Assembly: GCF_943913695.1 (NCBI RefSeq)
Contig: NZ_CALTZE010000069.1
Location: forward strand, 1 to 21,331
Reading direction: 5' to 3'
DNA from: an uncultured Marmoricola sp.
GTDB lineage: Bacteria; Actinomycetota; Actinomycetes; Propionibacteriales; Nocardioidaceae
Length of the DNA stretch: 21,331 nt
In this document: positions 1 through 7,247 of the stretch, piece by piece
Layout of the letters: each line of letters starts with the position of its first letter
How positions within the stretch are numbered: position 1 is the first letter of the stretch
Translations under genes and position numbers: made by a program
The notes under the pieces: model-generated
Database searches by the model: none
What the model saw: only the letters and a program-made list of their open reading frames with translations
What the model was told of the DNA's origin: nothing

Positions 1-1203
1 GCCCTCCTGCGCGGAGTAGCCGCCGAAGTAGCCCGTGAGCAGCACCCCCTCGACGTCGGGCGCCGCGAGCAGCCGCGCGGCCGCGTCGGCGTACGCCGTG
101 GGGTCGCGGTCGCCGGCCCCGGCGAGGTCGACCGGGTTGGTCAGCGTGGAGCTCGCCCACAGCACCTCGGCGAGCCGCGACCGCGTCTCCTCGCCGAGCA
201 CGGGCACGGCGAGGCCGGCAGCCTCCAGGGCATCGGCCGCCATCGCGCCGTGGCCGCCGCCGTCGGTCAGCACGGCCGCGCGCCGCCCGGGCAACCGCCG
301 CGGCTGGAGGAGCCCCTCGAGCAGGTCGGCGAGCTGCACGGGGTGGTCGACCCGGCGTACGCCGCTCGCCGCGCAGGCGGCGTCGACGACCTGGCTGGAG
401 CTGGTCATGGCCCCGGTGTGGGAGGCGGCGCTGCGCACCGCGGCGGCCGAGCGGCCCGGCGAGAGCAGCACGATGGGCTTGCCGGCGCGGCCCAGCGCCT
501 GGGCGGCCTCGACGAACGCGCGGCCGTCGACGACGTCCTCGGCGTAGACGGCGACCGCGCGGGTGCCGTCGTGGTCGAGGCAGGCGCGCATCGCGGCTGG
601 CACGTCGAGCTGCGCCTGGTTGCCGAGGGAGACGAAGCGCGCGACCCCGAGCCCGCGCTCGGCGAGCAGCGCCGCCAGGTCGAGCACGACGTTGCCGCTC
701 TGGCTGAGCACGCTCACCTCGCCCGGCGGGAGCCACGCGTGCGCGAGCTGCAGGCCGGTGGTGGTGTCGGCGACCCCGAGGCAGTTGGGGCCCACGAGCA
801 CCGCGCCGCCCTCGCGCGCGATCCGCACCGCCTCGGCCTCGACCAGGGCGCCCTCGGCACCGAGCTCGGCGAGCCCGGCGGTGATGGCGACCACGACGCG
901 GGCGCCGGCGGCGACGGCGTCGGCGACCGTGGTCAGCAGCGCGGTCGCGGGCACGCACACCACCACGAGCTCCAGCGGCTCGCCGACCGCCGCACGCGCG
1001 GCGGCGAGCGAGGAGTGCGTGGGGTGACCCAGCACGTCGGTGCCGGCCCTGTTGACGAGCGCGACCCGGCGGCGCTCGCCGGCCGATCCCAGCGCCCGGC
1101 CGGCCAGGATGTGACCCCACTTGGCGGGATCGGCACTGGCGCCGACGATCGCGACCACTCGAGGGTCGAAGAGGGCCGCCAGGTCTGCGGAGCTCGCACC
1201 CAC
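1..1203 (-). CDS. ADP/NDP-forming acyl-CoA synthetase (CoA-binding and ligase-CoA domains), 3' end outside window
   Basis: This protein probably makes an acyl-CoA from an acid, CoA and ATP (ADP-forming acetyl/acyl-CoA synthetase family) in the cytoplasm. The 401 visible residues begin with a CoA-binding Rossmann domain (FDPRVVAIVGASADPAKWG near residue 12, then VGPNCLGV). A succinyl-CoA-ligase-like domain follows, with VSVLSQSGN, SLGNQAQLDV and the phosphohistidine-region motif ASHTGAM. It then enters a second flavodoxin-like ligase domain (AVLTDGGGHGAM, TNPVDLAG). The ATP-grasp half expected in full-length members would lie past the left edge. The GTG start at 1203 is preceded by AGGAGG (1214-1209) with a 5-nt spacer. 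The gene diverges from the TetR/transport operon across a shared palindrome, so it is probably co-regulated and may activate the acid made by that pathway. Family assignment is firm; the substrate is unknown. Confidence 0.88.
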   Translation of the reverse strand, partial: MGASSADLAALFDPRVVAIVGASADPAKWGHILAGRALGSAGERRRVALVNRAGTDVLGHPTHSSLAAARAAVGEPLELVVVCVPATALLTTVADAVAAGARVVVAITAGLAELGAEGALVEAEAVRIAREGGAVLVGPNCLGVADTTTGLQLAHAWLPPGEVSVLSQSGNVVLDLAALLAERGLGVARFVSLGNQAQLDVPAAMRACLDHDGTRAVAVYAEDVVDGRAFVEAAQALGRAGKPIVLLSPGRSAAAVRSAASHTGAMTSSSQVVDAACAASGVRRVDHPVQLADLLEGLLQPRRLPGRRAAVLTDGGGHGAMAADALEAAGLAVPVLGEETRSRLAEVLWASSTLTNPVDLAGAGDRDPTAYADAAARLLAAPDVEGVLLTGYFGGYSAQEG

Positions 1204-1221
1204 GCGCCCCTCCTGGAGACC

Positions 1222-1250
1222 TTGACGCTGGTGGGGGCCGAGCCTAGCAT
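1222..1250 (+). promoter_or_regulatory. Sigma70-type promoter for the tetR-pot operon
   Basis: A -35 hexamer TTGACG (1222-1227) and a -10 hexamer TAGCAT (1245-1250) are separated by exactly 17 bp. Transcription would begin near 1257, inside the palindrome at 1257-1272 and about 44 nt before the TTG start of the regulator. The geometry is what one expects for an autorepressed TetR gene. This is read from sequence alone, with no transcript data. A possible opposing -10 (TAGGCT on the minus strand, 1246-1241) could serve the divergent synthetase, but no convincing -35 was seen for it. Confidence 0.55.
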
Positions 1251-1256
1251 CGCTGA

Positions 1257-1272
1257 CTGACTGAGCAGTCAG
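1257..1272. promoter_or_regulatory. Palindromic operator, probably for the adjacent TetR regulator
   Basis: The sequence CTGACTG-AG-CAGTCAG is a perfect 7+2+7 inverted repeat. It lies between the divergent synthetase and the tetR operon, immediately downstream of the predicted -10. Its size and symmetry suit a TetR-family dimer. The half-site TGACTG reappears many times in the 21-bp arrays at the far end of the operon (9210-9540). Operator function is inferred from position and symmetry. Confidence 0.6.
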
Positions 1273-1300
1273 ACTTTCGCGGACCGACCGGAGCGTCTCC

Positions 1301-1972
1301 TTGACCCAGCCCACCCGCCGCGACCTGGCCGCCGAGGAGGCGCGCAGCCGCATCCTCGCCGCCGCTGCCGACTGCGTGGTGCGCGACGGCCTGGGCCAGG
1401 TGCGCATGGCCGGCATCGCCGAGGCCGCCGGCGTCTCCTCCGGGCTGCTGCACTACCACTTCGACACCAAGGAGCAGCTCTTCGCCGAGGTGCTCGCCTA
1501 CTCCCACACCCGCTCGGCCGCGCTCACCCGGCAGGTGCTGCAGCGCGCCGGCAGCGACCCGGCGTCGCGGCTCTCGGCGTTCCTCGACCGCTGCCTGCCC
1601 AGTGACGCCCGGCTCAGCCACGACTGGCTGCTGTGGCAGGAGCTCGACCTGCTCTGCCTGCGTCGCCCCGAGCTGGCCAAGGCCAGCACCGAGCTCTACG
1701 AGCAGCTCTACGACGCCGCGGCCGCGATCGTCTCCGACGGCATCGAGGCCGGCGTCTTCGCCGTCGAGCCGGACCAGGCCCGGCTCCTCGCCGAGATCGC
1801 AGTCGCCCTGTGCGACGGACTGGGCGCCCGAGTGCTCGCGCCCGAGGACCTGACGTTGGCCGAGGTGCGCGAGCGGATCGCGCTCGCGGTCGGGCGGCTG
1901 GTCGGCCACGACGGCCCGCTGCCCCCGGTCGGCCGGTCGAGCTCCCCGGCGCTCGAGGGATCGCGCCGATGA
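1301..1972 (+). CDS. TetR-family transcriptional regulator
   Basis: This is a DNA-binding repressor-type protein of 223 residues, normal for TetR proteins. The N-terminal helix-turn-helix spans roughly residues 12-60, with the typical segment MAGIAEAAGVSSGLLHYHF followed by KEQLF. The C-terminal part is a variable ligand-binding region, with tryptophans in SHDWLLWQELD that could line a pocket. The chosen start is TTG at 1301: it is the first in-frame start giving a complete DNA-binding domain, and no strong Shine-Dalgarno site is visible. It is the first gene of the transport/oxidation operon, and its stop overlaps the next start (ATGA at 1969-1972). It likely represses its own operon and perhaps the divergent synthetase through the palindrome at 1257-1272, with release by a pathway intermediate. 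The ligand is unknown. Confidence 0.88.
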   Translation: MTQPTRRDLAAEEARSRILAAAADCVVRDGLGQVRMAGIAEAAGVSSGLLHYHFDTKEQLFAEVLAYSHTRSAALTRQVLQRAGSDPASRLSAFLDRCLPSDARLSHDWLLWQELDLLCLRRPELAKASTELYEQLYDAAAAIVSDGIEAGVFAVEPDQARLLAEIAVALCDGLGARVLAPEDLTLAEVRERIALAVGRLVGHDGPLPPVGRSSSPALEGSRR

Positions 1973-3096
1973 CCCCGCCCGTCCGCCTCTCGCGTCGCGC
2001 GCTGCTCGGCGCGGGGGCGGCGCTCGGCGCCACCAGCGCCTTCGGCGGGTGCGCCTACTGGCCCGGCGAGGACGACGTCACCGCGCCGCTGCCGCCCTCG
2101 GCCAAGGCCGAGATCGACGGCGACCTCGTCTACTTCAACTGGGCCGACTACCTCCACCCCAAAGTGCTCAAGGGCTTCCAGCGCGAGTACGGCGTCCGCA
2201 TCATCCAGTCCAACTACGACTCGATGGAGGGGATGTATGCCAAGCTGCAGGCCGGCAACCGCTACGACGTCGTCTTCCCCATCGCCAAGTGGGTGCAGCG
2301 GCTGCGGCGCGAGGGCAAGATCCGGGCGATCGACCACGCGCAGCTCGACCACGCCGAGCAGGTCTTCTATCCCGGCTCCTACTTCACCGACCCGTGGTAC
2401 GACGCCGACTCGGCCGCCTCGGTCCCCTTCACCGTCTACAAGACCGGGATCGGGTGGCGCACCGACAAGGTCTCCTCGATGACCGGCAGCTGGAAGGACC
2501 TGTGGAACCCCGAGGGGTCGGGGCGCATCTTCACCCTCGACGACCAGGACGAGGCGCTCGCCATGGGCGCGCTGCTGCTCGGCTACGACGTCAACACCTC
2601 CAAGGCCTCCGAGCTCGACGAGATCGTCAAGCTGCTGGTGAGCCAGAAGCCACTGCTGCGCGGCTACTCCTCCGACGACATCAACAACATGGCCCGCGGC
2701 GACGCGTGGGTCCACCACATGTGGAGCGGCGACTTCCTCTACCTGCGCGAGGCCGTGGTCGAGAACCCGGACGACTTCGACTTCCAGGCCCCGACCGAGG
2801 GGGTGCCGATCAACTCCGACGCCTACTGCATCCCGGACAACGCCGAGCACCCGGGCACCGCGATGACCTTCATCGACTACTGCCTGCGCCCGGAGAACGC
2901 CCGGCTCAACATCAGCTGGCTCTACTACCCCATGCCCGTGCGCGACGCGACCGGCTACTTCGACGAGCTCGCCCAGGACGCGCCGGCCACGCGGGTGAGC
3001 CTGGAGGAGCTGGAGAACGACCACGTCTTCCGGCTGCTGGAGCCCGAGGCCGTGCAGCGGCGTACGGCCGCGTGGACCCGGATCAAGGCGAGCTGA
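1969..3096 (+). CDS. potD: PotD-like ABC transporter substrate-binding lipoprotein (Tat-exported)
   Basis: This extracytoplasmic protein captures the ligand for the adjacent ABC importer. It has 375 residues. The N-terminus carries a twin-arginine motif (SRRALLG, residues 8-14), a hydrophobic stretch and a lipobox ending at Cys28 (AFGGC), so it is probably a Tat-exported lipoprotein. The mature part resembles E. coli PotD: YFNWADYL (55-62), MYAKLQAGNRYDVVFP (89-104), FTLDDQDEA (188-196), MWSGDF (251-256) and SDAYCIPDNA (283-292). By recalled alignment, the PotD acidic pair corresponds to Asp192 and Glu195, Trp229 to Trp252 and Asp257 to Asp284. The Trp255 position is Asn282. An amine-type ligand is therefore likely, but specificity may differ from spermidine or putrescine. 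It overlaps tetR by 4 nt and the next gene by 1 nt. Confidence 0.9.
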   Translation: MTPPVRLSRRALLGAGAALGATSAFGGCAYWPGEDDVTAPLPPSAKAEIDGDLVYFNWADYLHPKVLKGFQREYGVRIIQSNYDSMEGMYAKLQAGNRYDVVFPIAKWVQRLRREGKIRAIDHAQLDHAEQVFYPGSYFTDPWYDADSAASVPFTVYKTGIGWRTDKVSSMTGSWKDLWNPEGSGRIFTLDDQDEALAMGALLLGYDVNTSKASELDEIVKLLVSQKPLLRGYSSDDINNMARGDAWVHHMWSGDFLYLREAVVENPDDFDFQAPTEGVPINSDAYCIPDNAEHPGTAMTFIDYCLRPENARLNISWLYYPMPVRDATGYFDELAQDAPATRVSLEELENDHVFRLLEPEAVQRRTAAWTRIKAS

Positions 3097-3971
3097 TGGC
3101 GGCCCCCACGACCGCCCCGCCGGCGCGGCAGCGCAATTGGCTCTACGCCGCTCTCCTCGCGCTCCCGACGGCGTGGGTGGGCACCTTCTTCGTCTCCAGC
3201 CTGGTGATCGTGGCGCTGCTGTCCTTCGGCCGGGTGCAGTCCGACGGACGACCCGTCTTCGGCGCCCGGCTCGCCAACTACCGCGCGCTGGCCGACGAGA
3301 TCTATCTCGAGCTCTTCGTGCGCTCGCTGACCTACGCCGTGGCCACGACCCTGATCTGCGCGCTGATCGCCTTCCCCGTCGCCTACGCCATCGCGCTGCA
3401 CGGCGGCCGCTGGAAGACCCCGCTGATGGCGCTGATCGTGGTGCCCTTCTTCGCCAGCTACCTGATCCGGATGTATGCCTGGTCGGCGCTGCTCTCCGAC
3501 GAGGGCATGGTCAACGGCCTGCTGCGGCGCACCGGCCTCTCCGAGGGCATCCAGTTCCTCAACACCCCGAGCGCGGTGATCGGCGGCCTCGTCTACGGCT
3601 ACGTCGTCTTCATGATCCTGCCCGTCTATGCCGCCCTGGAGCGCATGGACGTCTCGCTCATCGAGGCGGGCAAGGACCTCTACCACGGCCCCCTGCGCAC
3701 CTTCTGGAGCGTGACGCTGCCGGCCACCCGCGCAGGCGTGGCCGGCGGCATGCTGCTCGTCTTCCTCCCGGCGCTCGGCGACTTCGTCAGCGCCCAGCTG
3801 CTCGGCGGGCCGCGCACCTACATGATCGGCAACCTCGTGCAGCAGCAGTTCCTCGAGGGGCAGAACTGGCCGCTGGGCTCGGCGATGACGGTCGGGATCA
3901 TGCTCGCGCTGACGCTGCTGATGGTGCTCTACCTGCGCGGGAGCGCCGTACGCCGCCGGGAGGAGTCGTGA
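3096..3971 (+). CDS. potB: PotB-like ABC transporter permease
   Basis: This is the first of two membrane permeases of the importer, 291 residues long. Hydrophobic segments consistent with about six transmembrane helices are visible, beginning with LYAALLALPTAWVGTFF near residue 16. The cytoplasmic EAA loop that docks onto the ATPase is at 190-209 (EAGKDLYHGP...VTLP). The block PFFASYLIRMYAW (117-129) is typical of PotB-type proteins. The ATG start overlaps the potD stop as TGATG (3094-3098). The end overlaps the next gene as GTGA. This packing implies translational coupling and balanced subunit production. Membership of the polyamine/opine/phosphonate permease family is clear; the transported compound cannot be read from the permease. 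Confidence 0.9.
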   Translation: MAAPTTAPPARQRNWLYAALLALPTAWVGTFFVSSLVIVALLSFGRVQSDGRPVFGARLANYRALADEIYLELFVRSLTYAVATTLICALIAFPVAYAIALHGGRWKTPLMALIVVPFFASYLIRMYAWSALLSDEGMVNGLLRRTGLSEGIQFLNTPSAVIGGLVYGYVVFMILPVYAALERMDVSLIEAGKDLYHGPLRTFWSVTLPATRAGVAGGMLLVFLPALGDFVSAQLLGGPRTYMIGNLVQQQFLEGQNWPLGSAMTVGIMLALTLLMVLYLRGSAVRRREES

Positions 3972-4822
3972 GCAGGTCTGCCACCGGCCGTCGTACGGCC
4001 CGCGTCGAGCGCAAGCCCCGCGTCGCGGTCGCCGTCACCGTGCTCTTCTTCGCCTGGCTCTACCTCCCGATCGCGGCGGTCGTGCTCTTCAGCTTCAACG
4101 ACGTGAAGTCGCTGGCGACCTTCCGCGGCTTCAGCACGCAGTGGTACTCCGCCTTCTTCGCCGACCAGTCCCTCGTCGACTCGCTGTGGGCCAGCCTCGG
4201 CATCGCCTCGGTCGCCGCCCTCGGCTCGCTCGTGCTCGGCACCATGCTCGCGCTCGGCCTGGAGCGGATCCGCTCGCGCACCGGCCGCGTGGTCGGAGCC
4301 GTGACGCTGCTGCCGCTGGTCACCCCCGAGATCGTCACGGGCGTCGCCGCGCTGGTCTTCTTCACCGGCGTCGGCATGAAGCTCTCCCTGCTCACCGTCA
4401 CGATCGCCCAGATCACCTTCTCCATCGCCTACGTGACGGTGATCGTGCGCGGCCGCCTGGCCTCGCTGTCGGGCGAGGTCGAGGAGGCCGCCCGCGACCT
4501 GGGGTGTACGCCGCTGCAGGCGCTGCGGCTGGTCACGCTCCCGGCGCTGGTGCCCGCGCTGCTGGCCGCCGGGCTGCTGGTCTTCGCGCTCGTCTTCGAC
4601 GACTTCGTGCTCGCCTTCTTCACCACCGGCGTCGACCCGCAGCCGCTGCCGGTGCGGATCTACTCCTCGATCCGCTTCGGCGTGTCCCCCAGCATCAACG
4701 CGGTCGGCACGCTCGTGCTGGCCTTCTCGGCGCTGCTCATCGTCCTGGCGCTGCTGCTGCCGCGCCTGTTCCACCGCCGGGGCTCCAGCCTCGACCTGCT
4801 CACCGGAAGCGAGCGCCGATGA
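3968..4822 (+). CDS. potC: PotC-like ABC transporter permease
   Basis: This is the second membrane permease of the importer, 284 residues long. It opens with a basic cytoplasmic tail, a helix VAVTVLFFAWLYLPIAAVVL (19-38), and the PotC-characteristic FSFND. The EAA loop is at 173-192 (EAARDLGCTP...VTLP). The segment FALVFDDFVLAFFTTGV after the EAA loop is also characteristic of PotC proteins. The GTG start at 3968 overlaps the potB stop (GTGA) and has a good ribosome binding site, GGGAGGAG at 3958-3965, inside the potB end. Its stop overlaps the ATPase start (ATGA). It would pair with the PotB-like protein to form the channel. Confidence 0.9.
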   Translation: MSRSATGRRTARVERKPRVAVAVTVLFFAWLYLPIAAVVLFSFNDVKSLATFRGFSTQWYSAFFADQSLVDSLWASLGIASVAALGSLVLGTMLALGLERIRSRTGRVVGAVTLLPLVTPEIVTGVAALVFFTGVGMKLSLLTVTIAQITFSIAYVTVIVRGRLASLSGEVEEAARDLGCTPLQALRLVTLPALVPALLAAGLLVFALVFDDFVLAFFTTGVDPQPLPVRIYSSIRFGVSPSINAVGTLVLAFSALLIVLALLLPRLFHRRGSSLDLLTGSERR

Positions 4823-5946
4823 CCACCTCGACCGGACCCGCACCCTCCGATCCCTCGGCCGATCCCACGCCCTCCGATCCCTCGGCCGACGCCGCCGTCA
4901 GCCTGCGCGGGCTCACCAAGGTCTTCGGCGGCACCACCGTGGTCGACGCGCTCGACCTCGACGTCGCGCGCGGTGAGTTCTTCTCGCTGCTGGGGCCCTC
5001 GGGCTGCGGCAAGACCACCACGCTGCGCATGGTCGCCGGCTTCAGCGACCCGACGGCCGGCACCATCCACGTCGGCGGCGACGACGTCACCGGCGTGCCG
5101 CCGCAGCGGCGCGACGTCAACACGGTCTTCCAGTCCTACGCGCTCTTCGAGCACCTCGACGTACGCCGCAACGTCGGCTTCGGCCTGCGCCGCAAGGGCC
5201 TCGACCGGCGTACCCTCGACACCCGCGTCGGCGAGGCGCTGGAGCTGGTCCAGCTCGCCGACAAGGCCGGTGAGCGGCCGGCACAGCTCTCCGGGGGCCA
5301 GAAGCAGCGCGTGGCGCTGGCCCGTGCCATCGTCAACCGGCCCCAGCTGCTCCTGCTCGACGAGCCGCTGGCCGCGCTCGACCTCAAGCTGCGCCGAGCG
5401 ATGCAGGTCGAGCTCAAGGCGATCCAGCGCGAGGTCGGCATCACCTTCCTCTTCGTCACCCACGACCAGGACGAGGCGCTGTCGATGAGCGACCGCATCG
5501 GCATCATGAACGCCGGCGTGATCGAGCAGTGCGGCACCCCCGAGGACGTCTACGAGAAGCCCGCCTCGGTCTTCGCCGCCGGCTTCATCGGCACCAGCAA
5601 CCTGATGCCCGGCACCTTCCGCGACGGCGCCGTGCACGTCTGCGACGGCCTCGTCGTGCCGGTGCACGACCACGGGCTGAGCGGCGGCGAGCAGGTCAGC
5701 GTGGCCGTGCGCCCGGAGAAGATCTGGCTCAGCGAGCTGACCGACGCGATGGTGCGCGTGCCCGGCACCGTCGTCGCGTCGAGCTACCACGGCTCCACCA
5801 CGCAGTACCTCGTCGACGTCGCCCCGGAGGTGACGCTCACGGTGCTGGAGCAGAACCTCCCCCGGATGAGCGCCGAGGACCGCTGGACGCCCGGCTCCCG
5901 CGTCGAGGTCGGCTGGCTGCCCGAGCACGCCGTGGTGCTGCGGTGA
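4819..5946 (+). CDS. potA: PotA-like ABC transporter ATP-binding protein
   Basis: This cytoplasmic ATPase powers the importer and has 375 residues. All nucleotide-binding motifs are intact: Walker A GPSGCGKT (59-66), Q-loop Gln105, signature LSGGQ (157-161), Walker B LLLLDEP (177-183) and H-loop His215. Residues from about 255 form the C-terminal TOBE-type regulatory domain of PotA/MalK-like ATPases, with VAVRPEKI as a recognisable core. The first 27 residues precede the ABC domain and contain a duplicated acidic, proline-rich peptide (PSDPSAD twice) encoded by a 27-bp tandem repeat. That tail is unlikely to be structural. The start overlaps potC (ATGA) and the stop overlaps the amine oxidase start (GTGA). 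Confidence 0.93.
   Translation: MTTSTGPAPSDPSADPTPSDPSADAAVSLRGLTKVFGGTTVVDALDLDVARGEFFSLLGPSGCGKTTTLRMVAGFSDPTAGTIHVGGDDVTGVPPQRRDVNTVFQSYALFEHLDVRRNVGFGLRRKGLDRRTLDTRVGEALELVQLADKAGERPAQLSGGQKQRVALARAIVNRPQLLLLDEPLAALDLKLRRAMQVELKAIQREVGITFLFVTHDQDEALSMSDRIGIMNAGVIEQCGTPEDVYEKPASVFAAGFIGTSNLMPGTFRDGAVHVCDGLVVPVHDHGLSGGEQVSVAVRPEKIWLSELTDAMVRVPGTVVASSYHGSTTQYLVDVAPEVTLTVLEQNLPRMSAEDRWTPGSRVEVGWLPEHAVVLR
4843..4889 (+). repeat. 27-bp in-frame tandem duplication inside potA 5' end
   Basis: The 20-mer CCCTCCGATCCCTCGGCCGA occurs at 4843-4862 and again at 4870-4889. The period is 27 bp (nine codons), so the frame is preserved and the peptide PSDPSAD is doubled. It probably arose by slippage and lies in a non-conserved N-terminal tail. 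Confidence 0.85.
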
Positions 5947-7247
5947 GCGACGTCCTGGTGGTCGGTGCCGGACTGGCCGGGCTGAGCTGCGCGCGCGACC
6001 TCGTGGCCGGCGGCGCCCGCGTGACCGTGCTCGAGGCGCGCGAGCGGGTCGGTGGCCGCGTCGAGCAGGCCGAGCTCCCCGACGGCCGGCTGGTGCAGCT
6101 CGGAGGCGAGGTCGTCGGCGACGGCCACACGGCGTACCTCGGGCTGGTGGCGGAGCTGGGCCTGACCATGGTGCCCTCCTACGTCGCCGAGCCCGGCGAG
6201 ATCACCCGGCAGGTGCCCGGCTCGGTCGACGTCGGCGAGCCGCCCGCGTGGTTCGGCCCCGGCGACGTCGCGGCCTACGACGACGTCGAGCGCGCGCTGG
6301 CGGGCGTGGTCGCCTCGATCGACCCCGACGACCCGTGGGCGCACCCCGAGCTGGAGCGGCTCGACCGCACCAGCGTCGCCGACTTCGTGCGGGCCAACGG
6401 CGGCACGCCCGCGGTGGCGCGCGCCGTCGAGCTGGTGCACCTGAGCCTGGCCGACGGCTCGACCGAGCGCACCAGCCTGTTCGCCTACGCCCGCAAGATC
6501 GCCGTCGGGGGCGGGTCGGGCAGCTACGACGTCGAGGTGTGGGAGAACCAGCGGGTCGCCGAGGGCTCGGCCACCGTCGCGCTCCGGCTCGCCGAGGGGC
6601 TCGACGTACGCCTCGCGACGCCGGTGGCACGGATCGACGTCGCCCGCCCGCGGTGCGCGGTGACGACGTACGCCGGCGAGGTGCTGCACGCCGACGCGGT
6701 CGTGCTCGCCGTGCCCAGCGGACCCGCCCGCGACCTGGAGATCACCGGCGTCAGCGACGCCCGGCTGGCCTCGCTGCGGCGCCAGCGGCACGCCTGGGCT
6801 GCCAAGCTCGTCGCGGCGTACGACGTCCCCTTCTGGCGCGAGCGCGGCCAGAGCGCGCTCGGCGAGAGCGAGGGGGTGCTCGGCTCGACGTGGCCGCAGG
6901 GCCACGGGGTGCTCTCGGCGCTGGTGCCGCCGGAGCGCTATGCCGCCTTCGCCGCGACCGACCCCCGCACCCGCGAGGCCGAGGCGCTCGCGCAGGTCGC
7001 CGCGATGTATGGCGACGAGGCCCTGCGACCGCTGCAGACGTGGACCCGCCTGTGGGGCACCGACCCCTGGACCCAGGGCTACGTCACCAACTGGCAGCCG
7101 GGCGACGTCACCGCCGTCGGCCCGCTGCACGGCACCCACGAGCCGCCGCTCTATGTCTGCGGCTCCGACCAGTGGGTCGCCGGCTACATGGAGGGCGCCG
7201 TCCGCACCGGGCGGGCGGCCGCACGAGCAGCACTGGAGGCTGGCTGA
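5943..7247 (+). CDS. FAD-dependent amine oxidase (monoamine/polyamine oxidase family)
   Basis: This is a flavin amine oxidase of 434 residues, expected to oxidise an amine to an imine/aldehyde with release of H2O2 or transfer of electrons. The N-terminal dinucleotide fold has GAGLAG (8-13), the ribose-binding Glu31 in VTVLEARERVGGR, and the GG doublet. A lysine in AWAAKLVAAYDVPFW matches the conserved active-site lysine region of the family. The C-terminus carries the FAD/aromatic-cage motif YVCGSDQWVAGYMEGAVRTG (404-423), with Tyr415 at the usual cage position. No signal peptide is seen, so it acts in the cytoplasm on the imported compound. The start GTG overlaps potA (GTGA) and the end overlaps the dehydrogenase (TGATG). 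Linkage to a PotABCD-type importer supports an amine substrate; which one is not determinable here. Confidence 0.88.
   Translation: MSDVLVVGAGLAGLSCARDLVAGGARVTVLEARERVGGRVEQAELPDGRLVQLGGEVVGDGHTAYLGLVAELGLTMVPSYVAEPGEITRQVPGSVDVGEPPAWFGPGDVAAYDDVERALAGVVASIDPDDPWAHPELERLDRTSVADFVRANGGTPAVARAVELVHLSLADGSTERTSLFAYARKIAVGGGSGSYDVEVWENQRVAEGSATVALRLAEGLDVRLATPVARIDVARPRCAVTTYAGEVLHADAVVLAVPSGPARDLEITGVSDARLASLRRQRHAWAAKLVAAYDVPFWRERGQSALGESEGVLGSTWPQGHGVLSALVPPERYAAFAATDPRTREAEALAQVAAMYGDEALRPLQTWTRLWGTDPWTQGYVTNWQPGDVTAVGPLHGTHEPPLYVCGSDQWVAGYMEGAVRTGRAAARAALEAG

Noticed and set aside
250..1260. Plus-strand 336-codon frame opposite the acyl-CoA synthetase
   Set aside because: The minus-strand frame gives a clean family protein with a good ribosome binding site; the plus frame is a low-complexity shadow.
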